Assembly (NCBI GenBank): GCA_022605405.1
Contig: JABYQQ010000002.1
Location: forward strand, 2,604,001 to 2,668,000
Reading direction: 5' to 3'
Source of the DNA: Earliella scabrosa
Taxonomy: Eukaryota > Basidiomycota > Agaricomycetes > Polyporales > Polyporaceae
DNA: 64,000 nucleotides
A program made the position numbers and the translations under genes. A model generated the notes under the pieces. It saw only the letters and a list, made by a program, of their open reading frames with translations. It searched no databases and was not told where the DNA came from. Below, in pieces: positions 1 through 11,817 of the stretch. How positions within the stretch are numbered: position 1 is the stretch's first letter; each line of letters starts with the position of its first letter.

Positions 1-699
1 AGAGGTGACGAACCGGATGTACCGCAGCCGCATGTGGTTGCTCATGATCGCGTAGAGCACCACGATCCTATCCATCCCCGTGTTGAGGTACTTGTCTTGC
101 ACATCGCATGGCCGCACTTTGAGGAAAGGCGCTTTCACGTGCCAGAAGTGGGCCCGGAGTTCTTGGATGAGTTGCTCGCAGTTGTCTTCGCTCACGCACA
201 CCTCGAGGTCCTTCGTGAGCAGCCTGGGGTCGTCGAGGAAGAAGGCGAGCGCCGTTTCGGCGCTGATGACGGCGTTGAACCTGGACAGCGTGGAGAGAAC
301 AAAGTGCGCGTCCGGGACAAACTCGCCAATGAGCATGAGCATATGTGCCCTCCGCTCCACCTCGCGCTTGAGGAATTGGGACACGAAACGCCAGCGCAGG
401 AGGGTGAGGATGTCGCATTGCCACAATATCACGCAGACGACATCGATTGGGAGGCTGCGCCCAATGCAAGTTAAATTGAGGGCTCGTAGACTGCGGGCAA
501 GGTAATGGCTCACAATTTTTTCAGGGGTTGAAGCGACATCGTCGCGGACGAGTGGAAGGAGGAAGGAGCTGGCGGACAGGTTGAGAGCAGACACTCGTAC
601 CGCACAGGAAGTGCAAGTGTCGCGGGGATGGCGTACAGTCTCGTCGGTCTGCGCCGCACATTCAGACTGTTCACGGACAGTCCCGTGCTGATGGAAATT
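1..699 (-). CDS. F-box-like protein, partial (3' end beyond window)
   Basis: The minus strand has a continuous reading frame from an in-frame stop at 700-702 to the window edge. Near 453-372 it encodes an F-box-like stretch beginning LPIDVVCVILWQCDIL and followed by LTLLRWRFVSQFLKREVERR. After that come a hydrophobic helix region (LMLIGEFVPDAHFVLS) and the segment ETALAFFLDDPRLLTKDLEV, which resembles the nucleotidyltransferase-like part of many Agaricomycete hypothetical proteins. F-box proteins recruit substrates to SCF ubiquitin ligases, but the partner cannot be inferred here. No in-frame ATG precedes the F-box, so the true start must lie in an upstream exon I could not place. The 3' end lies outside the window. 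The F-box call is moderately supported; the second domain is an impression from family memory. Confidence 0.5.
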
Positions 700-2676
700 T
701 CATGTGGAGGCCTGGTGTCTCCACCCCATCCATGTGTCAGGCCGAGAGCGCATCACAGGCACGCTAGCAATCTCGTCCGTCCAAGCGTGACTGCAGAATC
801 CGTCCCGAGGGCCCCCTGAGGGCGGCACGCACACCGTCAGCAGCAAGCTTCGTCGCACCTCCGGCAACATTTTAAACAATGTGCCCGACCGCGACGAGTC
901 ACCCCAAGAGCCTCGAAGAAGCGGCGCCCGGGCTTTGGTAACAGTAAGATTCTTATCTTGCTACCAAGTTTGCCTGCGGACGAGCTGCAGGCGTCGCGCA
1001 GGACCATGCGGGAGACCTAGACGGTCGCAATCAGGGCAATCAGCGTGTCCGACTTCCACTGGATCACTGAAAACAGCCTGATATGTTTGCCCGCCCTTTG
1101 CGGCTCGAATCCCCCGGCCCAGTGCGGGCCGAGGGGCTGGGGTCAACACATCTACACCACGACGGCACGAACACGAGGGGTGCGACATACCGTGACGCGC
1201 CAACCGGCATCACATAGGCAGAATGTAACGGACCTGTGCCAATCTCAGGTCGAGCGTTGACGCAGTCATGGCTTTGCGGCTGGGGACTGAAGCGCGACGC
1301 TGCTGTGACTGCGGTCGGGGAAACGGGACTCATGGTTGCAAACCAAGATGGGACTCGGAGCCGCTTGGCACTACGGACTGCTCCATTGGATCACTTACCC
1401 AAAAAGGCAACATGGATGACGTAGCGTTCGCCCGACGTTGCGTCGCGCGACTTCATCGCTGGTCAGACATGCGGCACCCTGTTGCTCGGGCGAATACATG
1501 CACGAGAGCCTGAGTGCGCCCCACGATCAATCTAGGTCACAAATCCAACGACCACCAATCCCCATGAAAGAACTCATGCGAAGCATGGTGTCGCATGGTG
1601 CAGGTGGGCGACCAACAAGGAAACCAGAGCTCGATCCGCTCCATCAGCCGCGACCACCGAACTACATAGCCATCCATGCGCATAGGATACCCGCGCAACC
1701 AATCGGCCATATCACGGCCAGTTCGGGGTCGCCCGCCCCGGTCAATGATCGGCGGGCCACCGTCGGCGCGGGTGCGTCGACCCCAACTCCCGAGACTGCA
1801 TGTTTCCACCACGCGCGCCATGAGTGACTGATTGGACTCCATGGCCGCCCTGAATCGACGCAGAGAGGACTTCGACCGGACGGCCTGGAGAAAGGCGCCG
1901 GTGAGTGGCCGCCGGCTGCCGCACGGTAGCACTGATACACGAACCTGGCGAGATTCCACGTCGGCACCGCCTGTGAGGAGATGGAGAGAGAGATCGCCCA
2001 TCGCGAGGTCGGGCGAACCGCGCAAAGGTCTTCCCTCTGCTGGAACCACGATTTGAGGGCCACAAGGCAGGCGACCGGCACGGCATTCCCCAACCCCGAG
2101 GGTCGGGACCACATATCGTGTGAGGCCGCCCTGCTGACTGTCGCGAGCCTGACCCCGCGGAGGTGCTGGGACGACGACGCCAAAGAACGACTCGCAGCCT
2201 GCGAGATATCTGAATGAACGTGGGCGCGAGTCTGTAGGGCGTCCTGAGACTCACCACCGGTTGCGCGGAGCCCACGAAACTGTGCGCGCACGACCTGGGC
2301 CCGAGCTTTGCGAGTAGGCACGCAGATCAATTTGAGATGACGCCCCAGTCAGAGTCAGAGAAATCTTGCGGCGCAAGACTCACTTTGAGAGCGCGTTCGG
2401 ACCATGGGCGATGGTCGTCAGTTTGCGAATGCTCGAATGACTAGTAAGGAGGCGAAGGAGAACAAACGCACCCAGGGGTGTGCGCGCAGTACATAGACAG
2501 AGCGAGCCTGCGCGGTCAGCCGAAAGACATGTGCCTCGCGATCGCGCCGGAGACTCGGCGCAAGGTTTCCCAAATGGAAGCGGTGGAGGGATCAGCCTGA
2601 TATCAGCGCGTCGCCGACGGCTACATTCGAGGGGACATCCTGAGCTGCCCTGCTAACAAAATACATGCTGCCTGAT
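700..2676. other. Intergenic stretch without a supported gene
   Basis: Several overlapping open frames exist on both strands (notably minus strand 1537-2330), but none shows a recognisable domain, a consistent exon structure or a paralogue elsewhere in the window. I see no transposon ends here. Confidence 0.5.
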
Positions 2677-4990
2677 CTACAACGTATGCCGCGGCAGAGC
2701 CAGTTCCTCGCGTGGTACCAGAGTTGGCAGCGCCCCGCGAGCCGCCAAGACGCTCTCCTGCCACTCGTTGTGGATGATGATCATCTCGTCCAAGAAGAAG
2801 TTGTACTTGACTTCCCCCATTTCCCGCACAACGGCTAGAAACTGGCCAAACCAGACATTGGTCTGCTCGGCGGCGGAGGAGTTGAACACCCATTGATTGG
2901 AGGTGTTGTACAGTTCCGGGAAACCGGCCGGGTTGCAGTACACTTGACAGAAAGCGTCCGTCTCCTTGTGCTTGGTGATTGCGTGGAAGACGTCGACTGG
3001 GAGGCCGATGTCGGAGATCGCGCGGGAGCGCAACTCCTCGGACGCGCGGATATGCTTCAGCAAGCTGCAATTGTTGTCGAAGAAGCAGAAGGATGGCTGA
3101 GCGCGGGGCCAGGCCTCCGGGAAAGATTGCAGCAAGAATTCCTACAAGCCGATGAGACCGGAGCCCGACATAGCCTGCGGCAGAGAGACTCACAAACACG
3201 TTCGACATTGACTCCGCCTCGAAGAATGTCGCGCGTGCAATGATGATACCACAGCAGCGCACGATGAGCTGCTCGTTGTGGGTGAAACGACGGGTGATGG
3301 CTGACTTCTGCTTCTTGCGGGAGTTGGGCTTGCCTTCGCAGCTGGCCGCGTGTTGAACTTCTTCCTCTGTGGCCATCGCGGCAGCCACGTCCGGATCGTC
3401 GATCTGTTCGCAATGCCTAAGTAAAGGACGTACGTTAACCACGTTTGCAATGACTCGCCTCGAGGGAGCCGGCAGGCAGGTGGTCAGCATGAGACGAGTT
3501 GTGACCTTGTAGTCGCCGCTTGAGCCGGAAGATCGCTTTGCCCCGCTCACGCTTCTCAGTTTCGAACGCGCGGTGTGCCGGAGTTCTACAAGTCCTCATC
3601 CCGTCGGTGACCGGGAGGTCACATCCCGTCATGGCGCAGATGTTGTGCATGGGGTCGTGCAGAGGGCAGAACCGATCGCGAGGGCTTCTCAGGCGTTCGA
3701 CACAATGATCGACGTTGCATCGCGCGTGACCGATGCTGATCCCGTCCATCACGCAGGCGGACAGTCGAGCTGGTAAGATCCGTCAGCAAGGACCGCGTCC
3801 AGGTGAACGGAGGACGTACTGTAGGGCTCGTGATCTCCACCCGGAGGAATGAGCTTCTCGCACTCCTTGCACGCGTGGGCCCACATCGGTTGGCCCGTCC
3901 CGACCATGGCTGCGTTGCGGTCATCTAGGGCGGCCTCATAGCGCGACGCCTGGGGCCCGTGATGAGGGAGGAGTAGAGGGCGTTGACGACGAAGGCAATC
4001 CAAGAGGAGGGCGTGGATATAGAAGCTGTGCCAAACGGTGCGACCAGCGAGGGGATGCGGGAACTCCTTCGGAGTGAGGCTGGCGTTGTAGACACGGGCG
4101 ATCGTCTCGCCAGACGCACTACACCGATCGTTGGCATGCTTTCACGACCGGACATCCCCGCAATATGACTACTTACTGAGAAAATGCCATCATGGCCCTT
4201 GTCCATCGCGCAAAGTCCTGGTCGACGAATGAGCTCTCCGTGGCTTTGATGGCGTCAGGCATTCCACCATAGTACGTGCGGGTCGCGTCTTGCTTGCTCG
4301 GGGAGACGATGAAGTAGTTGGGCCGATAGGTCGTCGAGCATACTGCGGGTATGAAGAGCATCAGAGTCTGCGGGGGCATGGGAGGGCGTAGGGGGAGAAC
4401 CGCGCGGCGACGGAGAAGTGGAACGGAGTGGACGCACCGCGACAAGACAATGTGACGATCTGGACCGGCACGACTCCGCGACGCATGGTATACAGCTGCC
4501 CGAGGAAGACATTACGCTGAGCCCCCAATGCTTTCCCCTGATCGGGACAACCGTTCGCAATACAAGTGCGCACTGGAGGCATGACGACTTCCACACCTGG
4601 CAAACCGTCCATGATTGGAATGGCAAGACCAACCGCTGCGAAACCGGACGCACCTATTGACAGCACACTGCACAGAGGATTGAGAGCTCGGTCCACCGCG
4701 CCTTGTGGGTCGTTCTGATCGTGACCGATGGCGGCCAGAGCTAGGTCCCCAAGGACGCTCCAGAGATCGGCGACATCGACGAGGGACAGTTGGAGAATGC
4801 GACTGAGGGCCTCGCAAACGTTGACAGGCAGGGGAGGGAGACCGACAGTCCTTCGAGGGGCGACGAGGGTGATGAGAGGCTCCAGACGCTCCACCGATGC
4901 AAAGAACTGGGTGATTTGGGCGAGCTCGATCCGGGCATAGAGTGTGGGCAGACGCGCCAGTTGGGCGACAATCTCGCAGAACGGGAGCAT
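2677..4990 (-). CDS. KDZ transposase with CxC5/CxC6 cysteine clusters
   Basis: Six exons fit one open frame of about 659 aa: 4990-4438, 4342-4177, 4118-3820, 3769-3496, 3416-3194 and 3141-2677. The ATG at 4990 gives the N-terminus MLPFCEIVAQLARLPTLY, typical of CxC5-type KDZ proteins. The CxC5-like cysteine region spans RTCIANGCPDQ and LSCRVCSTTYRPNYF. The CxC6 region holds CVMDGISIGHARCNVDHC and CPLHDPMHNICAMTGCDLP. The C-terminus contains VRCCGIIIARATFF, CFFDNNCSLLKHI, LPVDVFHAITKHKETDAFC and FNSSAAEQTNVWFGQF, matching the nuclease-like core of this group. KDZ (Kyakuja-Dileera-Zisupton) proteins are DNA transposases that are abundant in Agaricomycetes. All exons are in frame without internal stops, so the gene may be functional. 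The exon 4 donor (GTCTCA at 3495) is weak and chosen to keep the frame. Confidence 0.85.
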
Positions 4991-5181
4991 GATGTCGGTG
5001 GCAGTTGGGATAGCGAGAGGGAACGGCGGCAGGGAGGCAGGGGAGAGAGCGTCGAGCGAGGCAGGAGGCAAGTATAAGAGACAGGAGGTGGCACCGTCGG
5101 TGGGGCGAGACCTGGGCGCCAACGGGCACGCCCCGGTGTCTGCGAGCAAGTGGGAGGCGAGGCTGGGCTGAGTTAGTACAG

Positions 5182-5422
5182 CCTTCAACAGTGGGCGTGA
5201 AGGCGGAAGGGGGGACGAGCGAAGCCGCGAGGAGGCCGGGGTGAGTTATGGCCTTCAACAGTTTGCGTGAAGGGCGAAGGGGGAACGAGCATGCGGAGTA
5301 CCTTCAACAGTTTGCGTGAAGGTGGAAGGGGGAACTGGCGTGCTGAGTTCCTTCAACAGTTTGCGTGAAGGTGCAAGAGGGACGAGCGTCCTGAGTTACA
5401 ACCTTCAACAGTTTGCGTGAAG
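5182..5422. repeat. Five-copy ~50 bp tandem repeat upstream of the KDZ gene
   Basis: The core CTTCAACAGTTTGCGTGAAG, or a close variant, occurs at about 5183, 5253, 5302, 5351 and 5403, giving intervals of 70, 49, 49 and 52 bp. The first copy is the most diverged (GTGGG in place of GTTTG). Each core has short inverted ends (CTTCA/TGAAG). It is followed by a partly conserved GGAAGGGGGAACGAGC-like stretch and GAGTT. The array begins about 190 bp upstream of the KDZ start codon. Subterminal repeats of this kind often bind transposases, but that role is inferred here. Confidence 0.8.
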
Positions 5423-6456
5423 CCGAGATGCGTCGTGCAGCTGATGTCTTCGCAAATGCCAATGAAGGTGTCCAGCATGTTCACGACAAGTGCCCTTCGG
5501 GCCGTTCATGCTCTAAGGACCACAGACCGACAGGCTGCGCAAAGATACAACTTCAGCAAATTCTCCCAAGAGAGCAGAAAATGCGACCACCTCTTGCAAA
5601 AACCGCAGGAAGAGTGCAGTCGTTCAACACATCCTGTTCAGGGATATAGTGGAAGACCCGAAGACCGGAGGAGGTCACCTGCGAGATATCAGATGAACCT
5701 AAGAAGAGCGCAAGGGTTGACTTGTGATTGTTCAGTGACCTTCGGGATGCAACTTTATATTCGGATGAAAGGGTGTGGGTGGGGTCAATCAGGTGGCTTA
5801 GAATGTGCAAAAAGCAGGAAGGAAGGAGATACACTAGCAGCACAAGGCGGAAGGCTTCCGTGGCGCACACATGAATCACTTCACCAACCAACTCGCACAT
5901 GGGCGCTACCTACTCTAAACCATCTCGCCCTTGGGCGCTAAACATCTCATAAGCAGATTGGGCGCCTATCATCCGCCGGAAAATGCACGACAATCGTCTT
6001 GTTCTCCATAAGACTTATGCTAGCGCAACGAAGCTGAGGATGGGTCGTCAGAGGAGGAGTTGAGCGCTGAACGCTGGCGAGGATGATAGACATCCTCGAG
6101 CCTCCACTGACGCAGTCATATGGCAAGTAACAAGTCCTATGTGTTGACCAGGAGAATATGCGAAATATTTGAGCGCGCGATATGCAGGACAATGAATGAA
6201 AAGCGTTTCAAGACAGATATGTGAGGGTCACTCGAAGAACGACCCTGCTATGTGACCATCCTCCCATTGCCTCCGCTCTCCACATCTCGCGGGCCACGAT
6301 GGGCATCATAGGATGCTCGCCCTTGTCGAGAGAACGTCTTGCGGCACCAACACCTGCCGAGATGCCTGGCAATGGTCTCTACCACAGATGTCAACCAATG
6401 ACGTGCACGTTTGGCGTGCCGCTTCTGGGGGATTTCGTTCGCTGAGGACACGATAA
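5423..6456. other. Intergenic stretch without a supported gene
   Basis: I found short overlapping frames only, with no domain, paralogue or splice-supported gene. It separates the KDZ repeat array from the 3' end of family A member A1. Confidence 0.5.
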
Positions 6457-7838
6457 TTAGACTCGTCTCCAGGAGACAACCGTGACACCTTGAATACCTT
6501 CTCGTTCTACCGGCATGTTGGCAATAGCTTGGACTTGGACCTCGTCCGAACCTGCCTTTTCGCTGCAAGTCAATAGCGATGGGATGTCACATGAAGTCTG
6601 CCTCGCCTGAGCCCACACAGGCTCAGACGCAGGCAGCATGTCTCGGTCGACTAGCTCGATGTCCAGAGGTGTGGTCGTGCTGCGCTGGCGGCACTCCAGC
6701 GATGCAGTACTCTGCGACACGGCAGCTAGGCGAGCCATTCTTCTTCGCTCAAGACCCTGTCTAATGATACTGAATAGATACGAGTCAGTTGATCATGCAG
6801 ATGAGGAAGGCGATATCTCAATGCTCACGACTCAATCTTGTCTCGTTCCTGATACAGTCCCGTGGGATCGGGTATGGTATCCGGGTTAAGATGTTCATCG
6901 AGCTCGAGCCAAAGGTCAACGAGCGGGATGAACTCGAATCTTGGGTCGGGATCCCAACCAAGGAGGTTCAGAGCAAGAATGTTCTTGACCTCGGAGGAGA
7001 CCGTCCCAGCATCGCTGTCGGAGTCGTTCGAGGTCACAGACCCGGAATCCGAGGAGGACTCGTCCATAACGATATCATCGTCGGTCTCGGGAGCGTCGAC
7101 GTTGACCTCGTACAGAGACCGGGATGACGGGAACATGGTGATTGGGCGATAGTACAGATTTCCCGGATGGCGGACCCGAGGAGCTGCATCGACGGCCTCA
7201 GCTGTCGTGCTTTCCAGAACCTCCTTTTGATGACGCTTGACGGCTGCGTCTAAACGCTCGCACTCCACATTCCAAGACCTACTCAACGTGACGTGCATCT
7301 TTGCGCTGAGCTTCACGCCACTTGACTCGTTGTACCCTGTGTCCTGGCGGCGAACGCGTAAGGACAGGTCGCTGAATATCCAGAAGAAACAGTTGTCGAA
7401 AGGGAACGATGGCTCTGTTGAGATTGGCTTTCGACCTTTGGCGTACTGTGTGTTGGGCGCAATGGGCATGACCATATCTGGCGCGACTCCTTGAACAGGA
7501 TACTCAGGGCGTAACCCCGTCGCCACAGGCTTCACGGAGTATCGGCACCATTGACTGTTGGGAAGTGGCAGGTCCTCGCCCTAATACCAGTGGGTTAGGT
7601 GCGCGAAGTCGACTCAACTGTGAACACTCACGATCGTCAAATACACTAGATACTTCTGTGGCCGCATAGCCTCGGCCTCAGCAATCGCCAGCTGGTCGAG
7701 TTTCAGGCGCCGAACCATTGCCACAGGATCCATGCGGACCACCGCAAAATTGGAAGGTATCGGGAATGGGAGAGGTGAGTACTCGACCGTGGTCTTTGGT
7801 GCGACTGCAGACGGGTGGGTCTGGTCATCCATATCCAT
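6457..7838 (-). CDS. Family A protein, copy A1 (unknown function)
   Basis: Three exons join in frame to 423 aa: 7838-7632, 7580-6829 and 6769-6457. The first exon carries the family signature FAVVRMDPVAMV ... AMRPQKYLVYL. Exon 2 has WCRYSVKPVA, GVAPDMVMPIAPN, FPFDNCFFWI and, after an acidic Asp/Glu/Ser-rich linker, FIPLVDLWLELDEHL and DTIPDPTGL. The introns fall at the same codon phases (0, then 2) as in the other copies. The function is not known to me. The conserved aromatic and cysteine core looks like a folded domain and the middle looks disordered. Its last exon differs from that of A2 and lacks a strongly basic tail. No divergent family B partner is present. Confidence 0.75.
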
Positions 7839-8227
7839 AGCTCGACTCGTATCAAGACTGGACTGTGGCGGTTGCAAATAACAGTGATAACAGGAGGAAA
7901 CGATGGGTTGAGACCGAGGTGAGACCAAACCTTGATAGTGGGCTCACGCGACTATGATAATGATGATGTGTTGATTCGTGTTTGTAGTAGCTGGCGCACA
8001 CTTCGCCACTTGCACACGAATCAAGTCAGAGCGGGTTGTCATGCGGCACCAGCGGGATAACGTGGAGCTATGTACAAGGGTTGCTAGCAACGGTAGTACA
8101 ATAGTCACGACTCAGAATACTGACACGAACCGCAAGTATGCAACTTTGCCGATGCGGAAAATGTGGTGTACATGAAGAACTACATCGATGTCTAGCATAG
8201 CCATGTGTTAGTACGTCATGACCAGTC

Positions 8228-9635
8228 TCACGCTCCTTCCCTCCCATGGGTGGATGACTTCTTCTTCTGCCTCTTCTTCCGTGGCTTCAAGGAACCTACG
8301 ATACGCATTGCCACCGACGGTTTGTTGGGGCTTGTCAGCTCCGTGATGCTCTCATTCCGAGACCGCTGGTCTATGTGGCGGGTCTTGATAATGTCCGAAA
8401 TGCTCTTCTCGAAGAGGCGAGTGATCTGGGTTTGGCGGCGTTTTGGAGCCCGGCCATCCAGTACTTCTGCGGCTGAAATTGAACGGGTATCGGTCAGACC
8501 AAGCTCAGCATCTCTCAGTGCATGATCTATATACCTGGTCTCTTCTCTCCCGCCTCAGGAGCCAGGGCGATCGGATCCGCTTCGAGAACCGAGCGAAGCG
8601 CTGCTGACTTCACTGGAATGGGTGTTCCCTTGCGCTCCAGGGCGCGCTTCACAATACTAAGGTAAGATCAGTGTCACATCTATCTCATGACGATACGTTA
8701 TGAATGCTCACGAAGCAATGAAATCTCTCTCTTTGAACATGTCCAATGGATCGGGGATGGTGTCTTCACTAAGGTGCTCCTCAAGTTCAAACCAAAGGTC
8801 AACAAGTGGGATGTACTCGACTGCAGGATCGTACTCCCACCCGAACGGGTTTAGATCGAGGATATCCTGTACGGACGTGTCGGTGGCATCGGAATGAGCG
8901 AGCGAGTGACGATCGTCGGATGTAGAATCATGAGCGTTCATTGAGTGTGCGCTCTCTACAATGACAGAAGAGTTCGACGAGGGAAGACCTGTGGATGTTC
9001 CGGCAGCTTCTTGTGGCAGCTCCGTTTTGTGTCGCTGTTGCTTCTCAAGAAGGTCTAGTGCTGCGTCGATGCGAGGATGCTCAGTCTTCCAGCATGTCAT
9101 GACATCGAAGTTAGAGCTCAGGCTGAGCTGGATGGCCCGAGTGTCGTCATATCCATCCGGTCTGCCAGGTATACGGACAGTCATCGCACTGTCAATCCAG
9201 AAGAAACAGTTCCGGAATGGAAAGGGCGTTTCGGGAGAGATGGGGTCGCGACCTTTGGCGTATTTGGTGTTCGGAGATATAGGCATGACCATGTCAGGTG
9301 CGAGACCACGAGCTGGTTCATAGGGGCGCAGAACCGTCGCCACGGGCTCCACCGAGTAGCGGCACCATAGACTATCTGGAAAGGGAAGGTCGTGGGGCTG
9401 ATGCAGATAGCAGGTGAGCTTTACTTGACCTGATATAGTGTGCATCAAACCGACTCACAGCGTAGAGATAAACTAAATATTTCTTGTTCCGCATTGAGCG
9501 CGCCGCGTCGAGTGCTTGCTGGTCTAGCTTCAGGTGCTCGATCATCGCCACAGGGTTGAGCCGTATGACGGCAAACCGTCTACGCTGGGGAAAGGGTAAG
9601 AGGTGTGGAGTTTCTGCTTTGGCATCTTGAGGCAT
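8228..9635 (-). CDS. Family A protein, copy A2 (unknown function)
   Basis: Four exons join to 409 aa: 9635-9459, 9397-8712, 8656-8535 and 8472-8228. Signature segments are FAVIRLNPVAMIEHL, KKYLVYLYA, LWCRYSVEPVATVL, GLAPDMVMPISPN, FPFRNCFFWIDSAMTVRI and YIPLVDLWFELEEHL. The C-terminus is strongly basic (SLKPRKKRQKKKSS), a probable nuclear localisation signal. The copy is closely related to A3 downstream on the same strand, and the two look like a recent tandem duplication. All splice junctions keep the frame and I see no lesion, so A2 is probably functional. No biochemical role can be assigned. Confidence 0.75.
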
Positions 9636-10313
9636 GTCGATTGTGGACAGCGACCTGGGGCAAGGAACGGTGCCAGACGCCGCGTGGTAGTGGCGACTCG
9701 GATCTTCGATTGCGGAGAACAGGAGTGTATATGTCGCCAGAAAATTGGAAGGCAAAACCAGATTGTGGCATGCGTTTTATAGGAGAAAACTCAGCGGGCA
9801 TGACGGGTGGCACTTGTATTTGTGTTGTGCAGGTAGTAGTGGTGCCGTGTCAAAGACCCGCGATTCGGTGTCCCGTCGCAACGTACCGCATACAATTGTG
9901 AGGCAATCACGACATCCAGAGACGCAATGCAAGCTTAGCCTTACCTTAGCGCGTATATATCGCAGGGCGGCGCTGACACCACGCGGATGCGGTGGCTTGA
10001 CGTCAGACCTTATTGTTCGGTGTTAGTTGTGTCGATTTACTACTCAGCGAGAACGGTGTCAATCACGTCCTGACTCGTTGAGAGAGTTATCTGTGATTGT
10101 AGTTGTATCCAAGAACATACCGTGTTCTAGCAACTACCACTGGTACCTGAGCGCGGTTGGAATCACCGCGAGGTAGAACGGAGGTACCATGACGCCGGCG
10201 GCGGCCTATATACTATTTGTGTGGCTACTTACGGTAGTACATAAGTTGTAGATACTAGCGCGAGTCGCGTGTACGTGGTATAGTCCTACGAACGAGGCGA
10301 AGTGCGAAGTAGC
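9636..10313. other. Spacer between A2 and the 3' end of A3
   Basis: No supported gene. It contains the 5' flank of A2 and the 3' flank of A3. I found no repeat ends or RNA gene here. Confidence 0.45.
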
Positions 10314-11817
10314 CTAAGGCTGTGCTTCCCTCCGAGTGGATGACCTCTTTTTCCTCGGCCTCTTCCTCCGTGGCTTCAACGAATCTAGGATACGCATTGC
10401 AACCGACGGCTTTTTTGCGCTCGTAAGCTCGGCCTCAGAACCCTGGGAGTCCGGCTGGCCTGCTTCAAAGGGACTAGATGCTGTGATTCCCGGGGAAGGC
10501 CCCATGATGCTCTTCTTGCGAGCCCGGTGGTCTGTGTTGCGGGTCTTGAGGATGTTCGAAATGAAAAAGGCGAGTGAGCTGAGCTCGGCGGCGTTTTGGA
10601 GCCCGGCCATCCGGTATTTCTGCGGCTGTAATTTACCGGGTATCAGTCAGACCAAGCTCAGCATGTCTAGGTGGATAATCAATGCACCTGGTCTCTTCTC
10701 GCCCGCCTCAGGCGACGGGGCAATCGGATCCATTTCTAGAACCGCGCGGAGCGCTGCTGATCTCACTGGGATGGGTGTGTCCTTGCGCTCCAGAGCACGC
10801 TTCACGATCCTGAGTTAGGATAAACAAGCGTCACATCTAACTCATGACGATGCGATATGAATACTCACGAAGCAATGAAACCTCTCTCTTTGAACATGTC
10901 CAAAGGATCGGGGATGGTGTCTTCGGTAAGGTGCTTCTCAAGCTCAAATCAGAGGTCAACAAGTGGGATGTACTCGACTGCAGGATCGTACTCCCATCCG
11001 AACGGGTTTAGATCGAGGATATCCTGCACGGCTGTGTCGGTAGCATTGGAATGAGCCAGGGAATGGTGATCGTTGTCGAATAGAGACTGGTGATCGTTCA
11101 TCGGGAGTGCATCCTCTGCAATGACAGGAGAGTTCGACGAGGGGAAACCTGTGGATGTTCCGCCAACAGCTTTGTCGTTCTTCTGTCTTTGTGGCGGCTC
11201 TAAATCCTGTTGCTGCTGCTTCTCCAGAAGGTCCATTGCTGCGTCAATGCGCGAATGCTCGACCTCCCAGCAAGTGATGAAGTCGAAGTCAGAGCGTGGG
11301 CTGAGCCGGATGGCCCGTGTATCGTCATATCCATCGGGTCTGACGGGGATACGGACAGTCATCGCACTGTCAATCCAGAAGAAACAGTTCCGGAATGGAA
11401 ACTGTGTTTCAGGAGATATGGGCTCGCGGCCTTTCGAATATCTGGTGTTCGGAAATATAGGCATGACCATGTCAGGTGTGAGTCCGCGGGCTGGTTCATT
11501 GAGGCGCAGAACCGTCGCCACTGGCTCGACCGAGTAGCGGCACCATAGACTATCTGGAAAGGGGAGATCGTGGGGCTGATGCATATAGCAGATGAGCTTG
11601 ACTTAATCTGATGATTGTGCATGGTATTATCGAGCCGACTCACAGCATAGAGATAAACCAAATGTTTCTTGTTCCGCATTGAGCGCGCTGCATCGAGTGC
11701 TTGCTGGTCTAGCTTCAGGTGTTCGATCATCGCCACAGGGTTGAGCCGTATGACAGCAAACCGTCTACACTCAGGAAAAGGTAGAAAGTCGACAGGTGCC
11801 GTTTGACCTTGGTCCAT
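10314..11817 (-). pseudogene. Family A copy A3, decayed tandem duplicate of A2
   Basis: The gene aligns with A2 through all four exons, with the start codon at 11817. Two lesions are visible. First, the tryptophan codon in the conserved YIPLVDLW motif is TGA (10951-10949) where A2 has TGG, which would truncate the protein inside exon 2. Second, in the last exon about 8 bases are missing relative to A2 after the codons for TRLF, shifting the frame so that the basic C-terminal tail is lost; the shifted frame meets a stop near 10471. The frame encoding the A2-like tail (SLKPRRKRPRKKRSS) is still present downstream to 10314. The rest of the domain is well preserved, so inactivation looks recent. 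Confidence 0.75.

Noticed and set aside
1537..2330. Overlapping minus-strand frames of 177-222 aa
   Set aside because: Three frames are open over the same DNA with no recognisable domain, so none can be preferred.
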